DNA of 64,000 nt, taken from positions 1-64,000 of the forward strand of contig NZ_CP079870.1 of the NCBI RefSeq assembly GCF_025263265.1, given 5' to 3'. The stretch comes from Mycobacterium sp. SMC-4. GTDB lineage: Bacteria > Actinomycetota > Actinomycetes > Mycobacteriales > Mycobacteriaceae. The translations under genes were made by a program, and so were the position numbers. The notes below the pieces were generated by a model. That model saw only the letters and a program-made list of their open reading frames with translations. It was not told where the DNA came from and searched no databases. Shown here in pieces: positions 1 to 9,746 of this stretch (the first letter of the stretch is position 1; each line of letters opens with the position of its first letter).

Positions 1-3000
1 GAGGTCGGTCAGGGAGTCTGTGAGGTGGTCGTGCTGGACCTTGAGTCGCTGGTGGTGGGCGGGAAGGTCTTTGTAGAGGTTCTCCACTCGGGTCAGCAGT
101 CCGCGGGCTTTGGCGCTGCTTGCCCCGTTGGTCTCCCCCACCTTCGGTGCGCTGTCGTGCAGGTCTTGGATAGTGAACGCGATTTCGGCTGAGGGGCCTT
201 CAAGGGTGACCCAGAGTCGGTCGCCTACATGGTCACGGCGGGCGTGGAGAGCGATGCCGTTGATGGCGGTGTTCAGTGGCCGACTGTCGTGGGATGCTGC
301 GTTACTCAGGGAGCCGTAGACGCGGCGGCAGACTTCGGCAAAAGGCGCTGCGCAGTCCTTGCGTTCGGGGTAGCGGCGTCCTTCGACCACGATGTCGGCT
401 GGGGCGTCGGCGGGCTGGGATGCCATCGCCTCCAGGGTGGGGGTGAGTGCGTCCAGTTGGGCGGTGGTGATGTCCAGTTGGCGCTGGCGTTGCCGGATAT
501 CGCGGTCGCGGGCAGCCATGCCGTCGTGGTAGGCCCGTTCCAGCGCGGCGAGGTGCTCGATCTCGTCTTGGAGCTGGACCTGGCGGACGTAGCGGGGATC
601 TCCGGTGGCCAGCGCCTTGGTTTCGGCGGCCGCGACGGTCATCTCGTTGCCGCCGATGTCATCGACTTCATCGACACTGATGTCGGCGCGTTTGACCTGT
701 GCGATGAACAGTGACTTGGCTTCGATTTTCTGCCACATCACCACGTCGTAAGAGCCTTCTACGACGTAGTTAAAGATGCTGACTGTCTCGTTCTGGTTTC
801 CTTGCCGGATGATGCGGCCTTCGCGCTGTTCGAGATCGGCTGGCCGCCACGGTACATCGACGTGATGTAGTGCGACAGCACGGGTTTGAACGTTCGTCCC
901 GGTTCCCATTTTCTCGGTGGAGCCGATGAGCACCGACACCTGGCCGCGGTTGCATTCATCGAACAACCGCAGCTTGTCTTCGGCTTTCTCGGCGTCGTGG
1001 ATGAAGCGGATCTTCTCGGCCGGCATACCCCGGGCGATCAGGTCGTCGCGGATCGCGCCGTACATGTTGAAGTCATTCTTCTTCTTGCCGCCCTTGCTGG
1101 GTGTACCGCGGTCGCAGAAAACGATTTGCAGGCCGCCGGGGGTGGGCATGTCATGGCCGTACTGGGGGTCTTTGTAGATGGTGTCGGCGTACTGCCGGTG
1201 TACGGCCATGATGTTCTCGGCGACCGCGGCGGTCCGGGAGTGGGTGGGCTCGGGTAGATGGACCATGCGAGGGTCGAGACTGGCTTCGCGGCCATCGTTG
1301 GAGATTTTCAGGATATTGTCGCGGGCAAGGTTTTTCGGGTCCAGGTCGCCGGATCGGTAGCCGAGGTCGGTGATGAAGTCCCGAAGGGTTTGATCGGCCG
1401 GGATGCTGACGATGGTGCGCTTGCCGTCGTTGCTGAGTTCGGGCAGCTTCAAGCCGATCTGATCCCGGGTGATGACATCGGTGAACACCGACGAAATGCG
1501 GAGTAACTCTTGGAGGTTGCAGAACTTTCCGACTCGGGTAACCGGCCGCAGCTGTGTGCCGGTCGCGTTGACTTCGACGGTGTTCACGGTCGCGGTGAAG
1601 GTGGTCGCCCAGTCGTTGATATGCAGGACCCCGGCATCTTCGAGCAGATCGGGGCGCAGATAGCGTTGCATGACATATAGCTCGCCAAGCGAGTTGGCGA
1701 TCGGGGTTCCGGTCGCGAAACTGGCGACTCGCTCGTCGGCGGGGGTGGGTGTACGGCCGGCGGCGATAGCGTCCTCGCGGCGGCGACCTCGCAGCAGTTC
1801 CATTTTCATGGCCAGGTCGTCGGCGCGTTCGGAGCCGTCCGGGCAGGCGAGTTCCTTGACGGGGCTCAGTCGGGTCCGGTTCTTATACATGTGGGCTTCG
1901 TCAATCATCAGGTAGTCACACCCGGTGTGTTCGAACAGAAGTCCGGTGTCTTTGCCGTCTTGGTCGGTGAGTTTTTCCAGCTTCGATTCGTAGCGTTGCA
2001 GTGCTGCCTCCAGCCGTTTGACGGTGGCGGCGGTGGCGTTGTCTCCGGTGATGTTCTCCAGGGATTCGCGCAGCATCTTCGACTCTCGGGCGATGTAGTC
2101 GCGCTGGGCATCCTGCCCGACGGGAATGCCCATGAACAACGATTCCGGGGCGATCACCATGTCCCAGTCCGAGGTGGCTGATTGGGCCACGAATCGGCGG
2201 CGGCCGGCGGGATCGGTGCCGGGGGTGCCGAGCAGGATATCTGCGCCGGGATACCACCACTTGGCTTCTTTTCCTACCTGCTCGATGATGTGGTTGGGGA
2301 CCACAATCCAGGGCTGGCGGGCCAGTCCGAGGCGGCGCAGTTCCATGGCTGCCATGAACATTGTCCCCGATTTACCCGCTCCCACAACGTGATCGAGAAG
2401 AACGTTGGGTTCTGCGATGATGCGGGCTACCGCGTCACGCTGGTGGGTGTGTGGGGTGAACCGGTGTGACAGGCCGGGCAGCGTCAGCGCCGCGCCGCTG
2501 TATTTGGGGGCGCGCAGGCTGTTGAAGCGTTCGTTGTAGGTGGCCACCAGTTCGGTGCGGCGGGTGTCATCGGCGAACACCCAGTTCTGGAATGCCTCGC
2601 TGATCTTGGTAGCTTTGGCTTGCGCAGCCACGGTGGCGTTGCGGTTGACGCCGGTCCGGCCGGTGGTTTCGGTCTCCTCTTTGGTATATCGGATGGCGAT
2701 TTCCTGGTTATTGCACACCATTTCCAGCAACGAGATGGCATCTCGTTTGGGGAACCGGGTGCCCCAGGTCTCGGTCATGGCGGCGCTGTTGCGGCTCTGG
2801 CACTCGATCGACCAGACCCCTTGCACATGGTCGGCTTTCACATGCACTGGCACGGCGTCGGCGGCTTTGAATGTCTCGCTGGCGAACTGTGCGACGTATT
2901 TGGCGGCGATCCACGGTGATCCGGGGCGAGCGCTGATCTGGCTGGCTTCGCGGTCGACGGGCTGGACTTCGCGCAGGGCGGCGGCGTACTCGTGGTATCG

Positions 3001-5370
3001 CGGGTCGTGTTCGGCTGCGAGTTCTGCGTGTCGTAGCTGTTGGCGGACATTGCCCGACAGTGCTTGCGCGGCGGGAATGAGAATCTCTGGATCGCGTAGC
3101 GACGGGAAGACCAGTCCGCGCATCTTCTCCCGCGCGGCGGCGGGGTCGGTGTTCAGCAGTGTGGCGATGTGCGCAATATCGACGCCACCGTTGTGGTCCA
3201 GGCTGATGGCGAGGGCCTCTTCGGCGGTCTCCGCGCGGTCGCGGACCTGCGGTGGGCTCAGCAGGTCTACCGAGAAGATGGGTGCCTTGCGCGTCTGCCC
3301 GGTGAGTTCGTCGTAGCCCTCCAGCGCCAGCACTGTGGTCCAGCCGGGATCGTTGCGCAAGGCGGTGACGATGTGCGGGCGCATCTTGTACTGGCTGGGG
3401 GTTTCCCAGGCCTGCTCGTCCCACGCCTCGAGGAGTTCGGCGGGCACGGTGTGCTGCTCTGGGTTCTTCTGACGCCACCGCTCAATGGATTTCGCGAACG
3501 ACTTGTCGTGGCGGTCTTGGGTGATGATGGAGGGCTTACTCCACTTGAAGCGTTGGATAGGACCATGTTTGGCGACGTAGGTGTCGTAGAGCCGGTTGAG
3601 TTCACCGCGCAGTTGTTCACGGACCTCGCTGGGCTGACCGGCCCGTTGTGATGACACGACCGCATTGGCAACATCACGCAGTTTGAGCAGGTGAATGGTT
3701 TCCTGCTTGCGGGTGTTGAAGACCTTCGCAGTCGCCCAGGCGTCCCCGGTCCAGGTCTGGAACTCATCAGTTGCTTCATCGAAGCGCAGGGTGTCGCGGG
3801 CCGGGAGTCTCGTGGTGACGGCGGTGATGAGGCCGGGGTCGAAGCTGACGTCGCTAACCTCGGTCAGCGAGGCGGCGGTGGCGGTGAGTCCTTGGCCTCG
3901 ATTCCGCGCAGTGTCGATGATGGTGCGCAGGCGGTGCCCGACTTGCAGAGCCAAGGGGCTGGATTCGTCGGCAGTGACGTTGAGGGTCTGGTGGCCGTGG
4001 ATTCCGTGGCCGAGGCTGGGGCGTCCGAGGATGTTCTCGGGATGGTCGTGGAAGTAGGAGTTGATGTCGATCTCGGTATCGGTGCCATCATCGGCAGCCA
4101 CAGTCAGCGGTGCAGTGTGTAGCCAGTCGTCAGCGCCGCCTTCGATAACCCGGTCAGCTTCGCGGCGGCGTAGCACGAGAATGTCGGTGACCACTTCGGT
4201 GCCGGCGACACGCCGGAAGGCGTTGGAGGGCAGACGTATTGCGCCTAGCAGGTCGGCGCGGGACAGGATTTCGCGGCGAGCCTTGGGGTCGGCGTTGTCC
4301 ATGGTGAAGCGGCTGGTGAGAACGATCTGGTAGCCGCCGGGTGCCGTGAGGTCCAAGGACTTGACGATGAAGTGGTTGTGGATGGACAGCCGGCGCGGGT
4401 TGTAGGCGGGATCGCGTAGCGCGAAGTTCCCGAACGGGACGTTGCCGATCACCGCGGCAAAGGAACCGTTGGGGACGTTGGTGGTTTCGTAGCCTTCGGC
4501 CCGAACCTGCGCAGAGGGGTAGAGGTAGGCGGTGATGGCTGCGCTGATGGGGTCTTTCTCGACGCCGACCATCTGCGCGGTCTCGGGCGCCAAGCCGATG
4601 AACGTTCCCGCGCCACACCCGGGCTCCAGGACCCGACCGCCGGTAAAACCAGCGTGCTGCAACGCTTTCCACATCTGCTCAGCGATGGCGGGGTCGGTGT
4701 AGTGGGCATTGAGTGTGCTTCTGGACGCGGCTTGGTATTGGTCGGGGCCCAGGGCCTCCTTGAGGTAGTCGCGCTGGGCTGTGTAGGTGTCGCTGCGGGT
4801 GTCGAAGACCTCGGGGATCGCGCCCCATCCCGACCAGCGGGCCAGGATGTCTTGTTCAGCGGCGGTGGCATGGCGGGCTTGGCCTTGGAGCTCGATGAGC
4901 GTGTCGATGGCGGCGAGGTTCGCGGTGAGCCGGGCTTTCGCGCCGGACGGGACCGCGATGGTGGTTCCGGGACGGTAGTCGATGGCCGGCGGTGAGGGCA
5001 CTGCCGGTGTCTCGTTCTCACGCTGGCCGGTATCGCTGGCATCTGCGTCGGGCATCGACTGCGGAGCGCTGACGCGGGCCGGTGCCGCGGTGACATCAGT
5101 AGTTGCGGCCAGTGGAGTACGGGTCGTGTCGTCGCGGCTCGGTGCGGTGCGTTGGGGTCGCTTGAGGGTTAGCGCGTCGATAGCTGCCGAAGGCACCTGG
5201 TCGGGTTGGGCGCTGTCGTGGTCGGGTGCTGCTGGGATGAGCGGCGGTAGTGGGGCGCCGCCGGGGTCGATGACGCGAGGATCGGTCGGCAGGTCAAAGC
5301 TGTCCTCGGCAAAGAGCGCAAGCTGTGGGTCGTCTTCGGCGAGAGGTTGAGCTTTACGCTTGCGGGCTAC
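1..5370 (-). CDS. DarB-like N6-adenine methylase / DEAH-box helicase (3' end outside window)
   Basis: A giant protein predicted to methylate adenine in DNA and to translocate on it. Read on the minus strand, the frame is open from about 5,370 to the left edge, so the C-terminus is missing. Seen: a class I methyltransferase motif LEPGCGAGTF near 4,600 and a catalytic-loop motif GNVPFGNF near 4,440 (an NPPF-type variant). Helicase motifs follow: GAGKS near 2,380, DEAH near 1,895, SFATGTPIANS near 1,710 and QREGRIIRQGNQ near 815, with a helical C-terminal part. This order matches N12-class methylase-helicases and phage P1 DarB, known anti-restriction proteins. No ATG, GTG or TTG lies at the clear start of coding; the nearest upstream in-frame start is a GTG at 5,532, so the start is unresolved. 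Protection of transferred DNA is inferred. Confidence 0.85.
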
Positions 5371-5945
5371 TCGGGCGGGTACCCCTCGGCCGTCATCGCT
5401 TCGGCGACTTCGACTCCCAGGTCGTGGGTCAGGCGATGGCCCGGAGCGGTGGGAATCGCCCGGTTTTCTTCCAGCCGGGTTGCCAGCAGATATGCCGCCT
5501 TGACCCGGAACATCGCGCTGCGGTCCGGCCACAGATGGTCTGCGAGTTCCTCGATCTGTTCGCTCGGCTCGGCTCGATACACCAGGTGTCGCCACCGGTG
5601 AGTCCAGGGAATGTCGGCCGGTGTGGGCGGCTTGCTGTCGCGGCCCTCCGGTGGCTGCGGAATCAAGTCGTACAGGCTCTGCCGCACGATCGTTTCGCGT
5701 GCGTTCTGCAAGGCCGTCTCGTGCAGGCCGACCGTCGTCGCGTGGTCGGGCTGACTGTGGTGCTGCTGGGTCCAGCTCTGCACTGCCTGCTCCCCCAGCT
5801 CCAGTGCCAGCGTCGCGGCCTGATCGTCCAGCCGCTGGGTCACCAGGCTCAGGAACAGCTCTGTCTGCTCCGGGGACCACTGCGCTGGTATACCGATCTG
5901 GCGGTGATACACCTGGTCGACGGCTTGGCGCATCCACTCGGTCAC
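5367..5945 (-). CDS. Hypothetical protein upstream of the helicase-methylase
   Basis: A 192-aa mostly helical, acidic protein with no domain I recognise. GTG at 5,945 is chosen because GGAG lies about 10 nt upstream and GC-rich third positions begin there. An ATG at 6,038 with a GGGAG site, overlapping the stop of the upstream regulator, is an alternative. The stop TAG at 5,367-5,369 lies in the sequence GAGTAGCC, exactly where convincing coding of the helicase-methylase begins in another frame with no usable start codon. It may therefore be a separate, translationally coupled subunit or the N-terminal part of one protein interrupted by indels. Function unknown. Confidence 0.6.
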   Translation of the reverse strand: MTEWMRQAVDQVYHRQIGIPAQWSPEQTELFLSLVTQRLDDQAATLALELGEQAVQSWTQQHHSQPDHATTVGLHETALQNARETIVRQSLYDLIPQPPEGRDSKPPTPADIPWTHRWRHLVYRAEPSEQIEELADHLWPDRSAMFRVKAAYLLATRLEENRAIPTAPGHRLTHDLGVEVAEAMTAEGYPPE

Positions 5946-6030
5946 TGTGACTGTGCTCCGATTCCTCGACGCTGAACAGACCCTGGTCCTCGGTGTCGGC
6001 CATAGTCGGCGCTCCCCTACTGCAATACCG

Positions 6031-6891
6031 CTAGTCATGGATTTCTCCCGTTCCTGCGGCATCACCCTGTTCGGGGTCGCCCATCTCCGACAACAGCAAC
6101 GCGTCAAGGCGTTCTCTGTCACCAAGTTCACTGATCGCGACACTGACACGCTCCAGCGCCTCGTCTACATCCGAATGTAGCTGAGTAAGGCTCTGACTCT
6201 GGCGGGTCAGACGCACCTTCACCGCATTGAGTGTGTCCAGGGCACCATTGAGCGGAACCAACGCCGGGTTCGGCGCCACCTTGGGCCCTTTGCGCACCGG
6301 GGTACCGCCGCGCAGCGCGGTGAGCGCAGATCCACGCTCCCACAGCAAGAAGGTGTCGATGCGATCGAGGGTCTCTGCGCTCGGGCCGAAGCCTCGCTTA
6401 CCCAGAGTCGCCAGCGTCGCGCGGGCCGGTCCCCCAATGGCGGCGAACTTCGATTTCGTCATATTGAGCTCGCGCAGGCGCTGATCGATCCACCGGAGCA
6501 GATGGTTGTAGTCCCAGCCAGCAGGATCTTCGAACGCCGTATCGAAGACATCGTTGAGCGCTGCCGTCGCCGCAGCGACATCCTCTTCCGGCGCGTCGAC
6601 CGGCGGGGCCGGCAACTTGCCGTAAACGCCATCCTCGCGCGGTACAGGATCACCACCGTGCAGCGCCCGTTCTGCTGATCCAGGCTCCCAGCTCAGCAGG
6701 TCATCGAGCTTGGCCAGGGTTCGGTAGCTCGGCACCCGGTCGGCACCCTGAGTGATCGCTGTCAGCGTCGAGCGCGACAGAATTCCGTACTCGGATGCGG
6801 CAAGCACAGACAGTCCCAGCCGACGTAGGCGTGCCTTAACGTGGCGGGCGAGGAGGGCGACATCGGGGTCGCCGGGGTGGTCCTGGTCCAC
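6031..6891 (-). CDS. Regulator with two tandem HTH-like domains
   Basis: A 286-aa cytoplasmic protein. Two similar segments, at about residues 14-75 and 125-190, each resemble an XRE-type helix-turn-helix followed by a conserved tail: WEPGSAERALHGGDP in the first, WERGSALTALRGGTP in the second. This indicates an internal duplication giving two DNA-reading heads on one chain. The last 80 residues look like a coiled coil, suitable for dimerisation. It is the first gene of the minus-strand group that runs into the 192-aa protein and the helicase-methylase; its stop lies only 28 nt from a well-placed ATG (6,003). A role in controlling that group is inferred from position. Confidence 0.7.
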   Translation of the reverse strand: MDQDHPGDPDVALLARHVKARLRRLGLSVLAASEYGILSRSTLTAITQGADRVPSYRTLAKLDDLLSWEPGSAERALHGGDPVPREDGVYGKLPAPPVDAPEEDVAAATAALNDVFDTAFEDPAGWDYNHLLRWIDQRLRELNMTKSKFAAIGGPARATLATLGKRGFGPSAETLDRIDTFLLWERGSALTALRGGTPVRKGPKVAPNPALVPLNGALDTLNAVKVRLTRQSQSLTQLHSDVDEALERVSVAISELGDRERLDALLLSEMGDPEQGDAAGTGEIHD

Positions 6892-7067
6892 GACGGCCGT
6901 AATGATCGCCTCCCAGTCCCTCGTGCGGTCGGTCCCTTAGTGACGTGGTGGTGAGTGACTACGCCGCCACGTTGCCGCAGAGTTTACATGCACCGTTGGC
7001 ATACATATAGGTCAACATCGCACAATGGATGATCGTGGCGTGTCGGCACACCTGCCACTCGGGGGCT

Positions 7068-7085
7068 CGTTCTATCAATAGAACG
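7068..7085. repeat. 18-bp perfect inverted repeat CGTTCTAT-CA-ATAGAACG
   Basis: A perfect palindrome, CGTTCTATCAATAGAACG, just beyond the stop of the parA partner gene and about 180 bp upstream of the 6,891 regulator start. There is no T-run, so it is more likely a protein-binding site than a terminator. Two direct half-sites of CGTTCTA occur at the other end of the partition locus (about 8,663 and 8,671). Confidence 0.6.
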
Positions 7086-7094
7086 GTAGAGCGA

Positions 7095-7616
7095 TTAAAG
7101 GCGGATTCTTCCCTGGTTGCTCGTTTCGGGCGCAGCTTCGCGGATCGCGGCCACAACCTGTTCGGGAGTCATGTGCTCGGCCAAGTGACGCACCGCGTAG
7201 CGGATGACCGCGCTTGCCGAGGTGACCTTGGGCTTACCGTATCGACCGGCTTCAAGTGCACGGCGTATGTACTTGTCCTCTTCCAGCTCCAGGTACGCCG
7301 TTGTCGGGTACAGCTCGGAGCTGCTACTGGCGGGTTGACTCGCCACAGCCTTGTCCGACTTGTCCCGTGCTGGCCGTTTCGCCTTAGTGCCCGGTGTCAC
7401 GGCAGGCTCAGTCGATGGGCCTGATGGTGCTACTGACGAAGCACGCGTGTCCGTCGCCGCTGGCGTAGACGACGGCTCCGACTCCCCTGGCCCCTCAGTG
7501 GCGGCCGGGATGCTCACGGGCGTAGCGCGCGGGCCGTGCAGCGGCTTGGGCATTTCGTTGCCGACCGGCTTGCGTTTGTCGCGCTGCGCCTTGAGCATGT
7601 CCATCCCGTTACCCAT
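7095..7616 (-). CDS. Partition partner protein with C-terminal RHH-like domain (ParB-like)
   Basis: A 173-aa protein whose first 100 residues are a Pro/Ser/Thr/Ala-rich linker and whose last 70 residues look like a ribbon-helix-helix fold (about 105-160, including SASAVIRYAVRHLAEHM). It overlaps the end of parA by 8 nt, the usual arrangement of type Ib partition operons, in which a small RHH or similar protein binds the centromere and recruits ParA. Its sequence does not resemble canonical HTH-type ParB. The assignment rests on gene order and the RHH-like segment, not on recognised close homology. Confidence 0.6.
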   Translation of the reverse strand: MGNGMDMLKAQRDKRKPVGNEMPKPLHGPRATPVSIPAATEGPGESEPSSTPAATDTRASSVAPSGPSTEPAVTPGTKAKRPARDKSDKAVASQPASSSSELYPTTAYLELEEDKYIRRALEAGRYGKPKVTSASAVIRYAVRHLAEHMTPEQVVAAIREAAPETSNQGRIRL

Positions 7617-8325
7617 TCACGTACTCCTTCACGAACTCGCACACCAGTTTGTAGCGCTCAGCCAGGAGCCGGAAGGGCTTAGCCGGCGGATCTTCCGACG
7701 TGATAGCAATCCGCTTGGTTCGTTTGGGCAGGTCAGCGACCAGCGGGATCGGCGGTGCGATCTGCACGGGGGTTCCAGCGGTGATCTGCTCAAGCTTTTT
7801 CAGCCCGACGGCGGCTGGGACTGCGCGGACCTTGGTCGGCAAAACCACAATCGGGTAGTCGACCATTTCGTCCACAAGCTGCTCCAACCCTCGCAGATCG
7901 AGCAGATCTAGAGTTGTGGGCGCCAGGACAACATCGGCCACGGCAAGGGCACCATGCGTGTGCTCGCCGGCTCCAGGGTGTGTGTCGACGACGACCCACT
8001 CGGTGTCCCACTCGGCAGCCCATTTCAGCAGTGCTTCGGACATCTGCTCGCGGCTAGGCGCTTCCTTGTCGAGGTGCGGATGCCCTGGCACTAGCCGAGG
8101 CTTGCGGTACCCCTTAAGAGGTTTCGGAGTGCGCCCCGTCGCAAGGGCATCCAGGATCGGGACCCTGGTTCGATCCAGCGGCCGGTCCCCCCATATCGAC
8201 GTGACGCCGGCGATGTCATGTTCGAGGTCCACCAGCACGGCATCGAGCGAGTACGCCACCTCGTATGCGCTGGTGCTTTTTCCGACGCCACCCTTTCGTG
8301 AGTGGGTGACGAGAATCTTCGCCAT
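7609..8325 (-). CDS. parA: ParA-type partition ATPase
   Basis: A 238-aa Walker-type ATPase that segregates plasmid copies by forming gradients on the nucleoid. The N-terminus carries the deviant Walker A motif KGGVGKST at residues 11-18, followed by VDLEHD and a later VVDTHPG (Walker B region). The short length and the lack of an N-terminal HTH place it in the type Ib group, where the partner protein rather than ParA represses the operon. The iteron block lies directly upstream of the ATG, as expected for a centromere-operator of this type. Confidence 0.9.
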   Translation of the reverse strand: MAKILVTHSRKGGVGKSTSAYEVAYSLDAVLVDLEHDIAGVTSIWGDRPLDRTRVPILDALATGRTPKPLKGYRKPRLVPGHPHLDKEAPSREQMSEALLKWAAEWDTEWVVVDTHPGAGEHTHGALAVADVVLAPTTLDLLDLRGLEQLVDEMVDYPIVVLPTKVRAVPAAVGLKKLEQITAGTPVQIAPPIPLVADLPKRTKRIAITSEDPPAKPFRLLAERYKLVCEFVKEYVNG

Positions 8326-8356
8326 TTGTTGTGTCTTTCTATCGAAGCATTGAGAT

Positions 8357-8575
8357 ACCGATCAAACGCTGTACCGATCAAACGCTGTACCGATCAAACG
8401 CTGTACCGATCAAACGCTGTACCGATCAAACGCTGTACCGATCAAACGCTGTACCGATCAAACGCTGTACCGATCAAACGCTGTACCGATCAAACGCTGT
8501 ACCGATCAAACGCTGTACCGATCAAACGCTGTACCGATCAAACGCTGTACCGATCAAACGCTGTACCGATCAAAC
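8357..8575. repeat. Thirteen perfect 16-bp iterons plus one partial copy
   Basis: The unit ACCGATCAAACGCTGT is repeated head to tail without a single mismatch from 8,357 to 8,564, followed by 11 bases of a fourteenth copy. A diverged copy (GGTCAAACGCTC) follows near 8,600. The block begins about 30 bp upstream of the parA start. Such arrays act either as a partition centromere and operator or as replication iterons. The position next to parA favours the first; the AT-rich flank (8,576-8,690) leaves an origin function open. Confidence 0.95.
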
Positions 8576-8932
8576 CAACAATCTATGTAAGCGTATCACG
8601 GTCAAACGCTCTAGCGATAGTACATACTAGCAATCAATCGATTTCTATATGTATCGAAGAAGCGTTCTACCGTTCTAATGTAGAATTACTGACCGGCGGG
8701 CGGGGGAGCCGCCACCTGGCCTTATACGGCGTCTAGAGATTTGCTGGGCGCAGATTCGTCACGGTGACGTTAGTAACCAATATCGGTGGATGGAAACGCT
8801 ACGTGTTCTGACGACGTAGCCGTGTAGCGGCCTACGTTGCGCTTCTTCCCAATCCAGGCCCGCGCGGCCAACTGGGGGCGCAGCTACTCACTGACTTGTC
8901 CGAATTTGCCTGTGGCACGTTCCTTGCATCGG
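8576..8932. other. Non-coding AT-rich flank of the iterons
   Basis: No convincing gene lies on either strand. The first 115 bp are much richer in A and T than the rest of the window. They contain a degenerate iteron near 8,600 and two direct CGTTCTA half-sites at about 8,663 and 8,671. It is a candidate place for the parA promoter or for strand opening at an origin. I see nothing specific from about 8,740 to 8,932. Confidence 0.5.
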
Positions 8933-9331
8933 CTACAGCCGACCGAAATCCCATCCGCCCAGGATCAAGCCGGTCGACCCGTTGTCGGATACTTCTGGCC
9001 TGGCCGTGAATCCGTTCATCTGGAGCGTCCAAAAATGGGAATGCTGCGGGGAGGAATCAGACGCGTCAGGCAGCGACATCAGGGCTGGCAACGACCAGAG
9101 CATCCGGTCCCCGAAAAGTCGGCCGGCCGGTTCGTTCGGGATGAACTCAGCGACACCTAGCACAGAGGGGCGTAGTCGTATCACGGCGTCGCGGGCAGGG
9201 TCTTCGTGACGTGCCTGAACGAGTTCTCCTGACTCGACCCACGATTCCCAGAGGGCAACGACCTCATCAACGGGCTGGTCCAGAAACGCGAGACAAAACG
9301 GCATCCCGACGGCTATCACGATAGTATCCAA
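8933..9331 (-). CDS. Hypothetical protein
   Basis: I do not recognise this 132-aa protein. The TTG at 9,331 is preferred because a strong purine tract (GGGGGGGAG) lies 9 nt upstream, and protein-like sequence starts there (DTIVIAVGMPFCLAFLDQPV). An upstream ATG at 9,517 would add an Arg/Pro-rich stretch of shadow character. The protein seems soluble, with several Trp residues and an acidic centre, and no motif that suggests catalysis. It stands alone on the minus strand between the partition locus and the toxin-antitoxin pair. Confidence 0.5.
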   Translation of the reverse strand: MDTIVIAVGMPFCLAFLDQPVDEVVALWESWVESGELVQARHEDPARDAVIRLRPSVLGVAEFIPNEPAGRLFGDRMLWSLPALMSLPDASDSSPQHSHFWTLQMNGFTARPEVSDNGSTGLILGGWDFGRL

Positions 9332-9720
9332 CGTTGGTATCTCCCCCCCGACTAAATGACTGCGACCTACCCCAAATGCTTGCATAGGCTTCTGACAAGC
9401 TACGTCGGTCAGCCGAGCTATCAATGGACGAGCACGCGGCCAGCGCCGTCGACCCCACGGGCAGATGTCCCCGCGCGGAGCACGGTGAGCATCGATGTGA
9501 CCGGGGGTGGAGGACACCCCCGGGGCGAGATCCGAGGCGAAGACCTCCCGCGGTGCATCCGAAGAGCCACAGTTCTGACTGTGCCGGCAAGTGATGCTCA
9601 GGCCCGGCGCCGTCGTTTCATATCGAGTGAGAATGCCTCAACATTCAGACCGCGACTTGCGAAGGTAACCCCAGATGATTCGATGAGAAGCCGAATGGGC
9701 TGTGCAGTCGTGCATCTGCG
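9332..9720. other. Intergenic region before the toxin-antitoxin operon
   Basis: No convincing coding frame is visible on either strand. The only notable element is GTGAGAATGCC at 9,628-9,638, which recurs in the same direction at 10,297-10,307 on the far side of the toxin-antitoxin genes. Otherwise I see nothing specific. Confidence 0.45.
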
Positions 9721-9739
9721 ATCCTACCGTTGGTAGGAT
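9721..9739 (+). promoter_or_regulatory. Palindromic operator over a leaderless toxin-antitoxin promoter
   Basis: The palindrome ATCCTACC-GTT-GGTAGGAT is perfect over 8+8 bases. Its right arm contains TAGGAT, a good mycobacterial -10 hexamer (TANNNT) at 9,734-9,739. The antitoxin ATG begins 8 nt after it, so the transcript is probably leaderless. A repressor on the palindrome would cover the -10 element, the usual autoregulation of toxin-antitoxin operons. Confidence 0.7.
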
Positions 9740-9746
9740 AATTGGT

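Noticed and set aside
229..4995. Many plus-strand ORFs of 60-260 codons in the first 5 kb
   Set aside because: All lie opposite the helicase-methylase frame, whose motifs and GC-rich third positions are clear; the plus-strand peptides are of shadow character.
8357..8575. CRISPR array
   Set aside because: Repeats are directly adjacent with no spacers and there are no cas genes; this is an iteron array.
8302..8736. ORFs across the iterons giving repeated RYRSNAVPIKRCTDQTL-like peptides
   Set aside because: They exist only because the 16-bp repeat lacks stops; no site for translation and no protein-like start.
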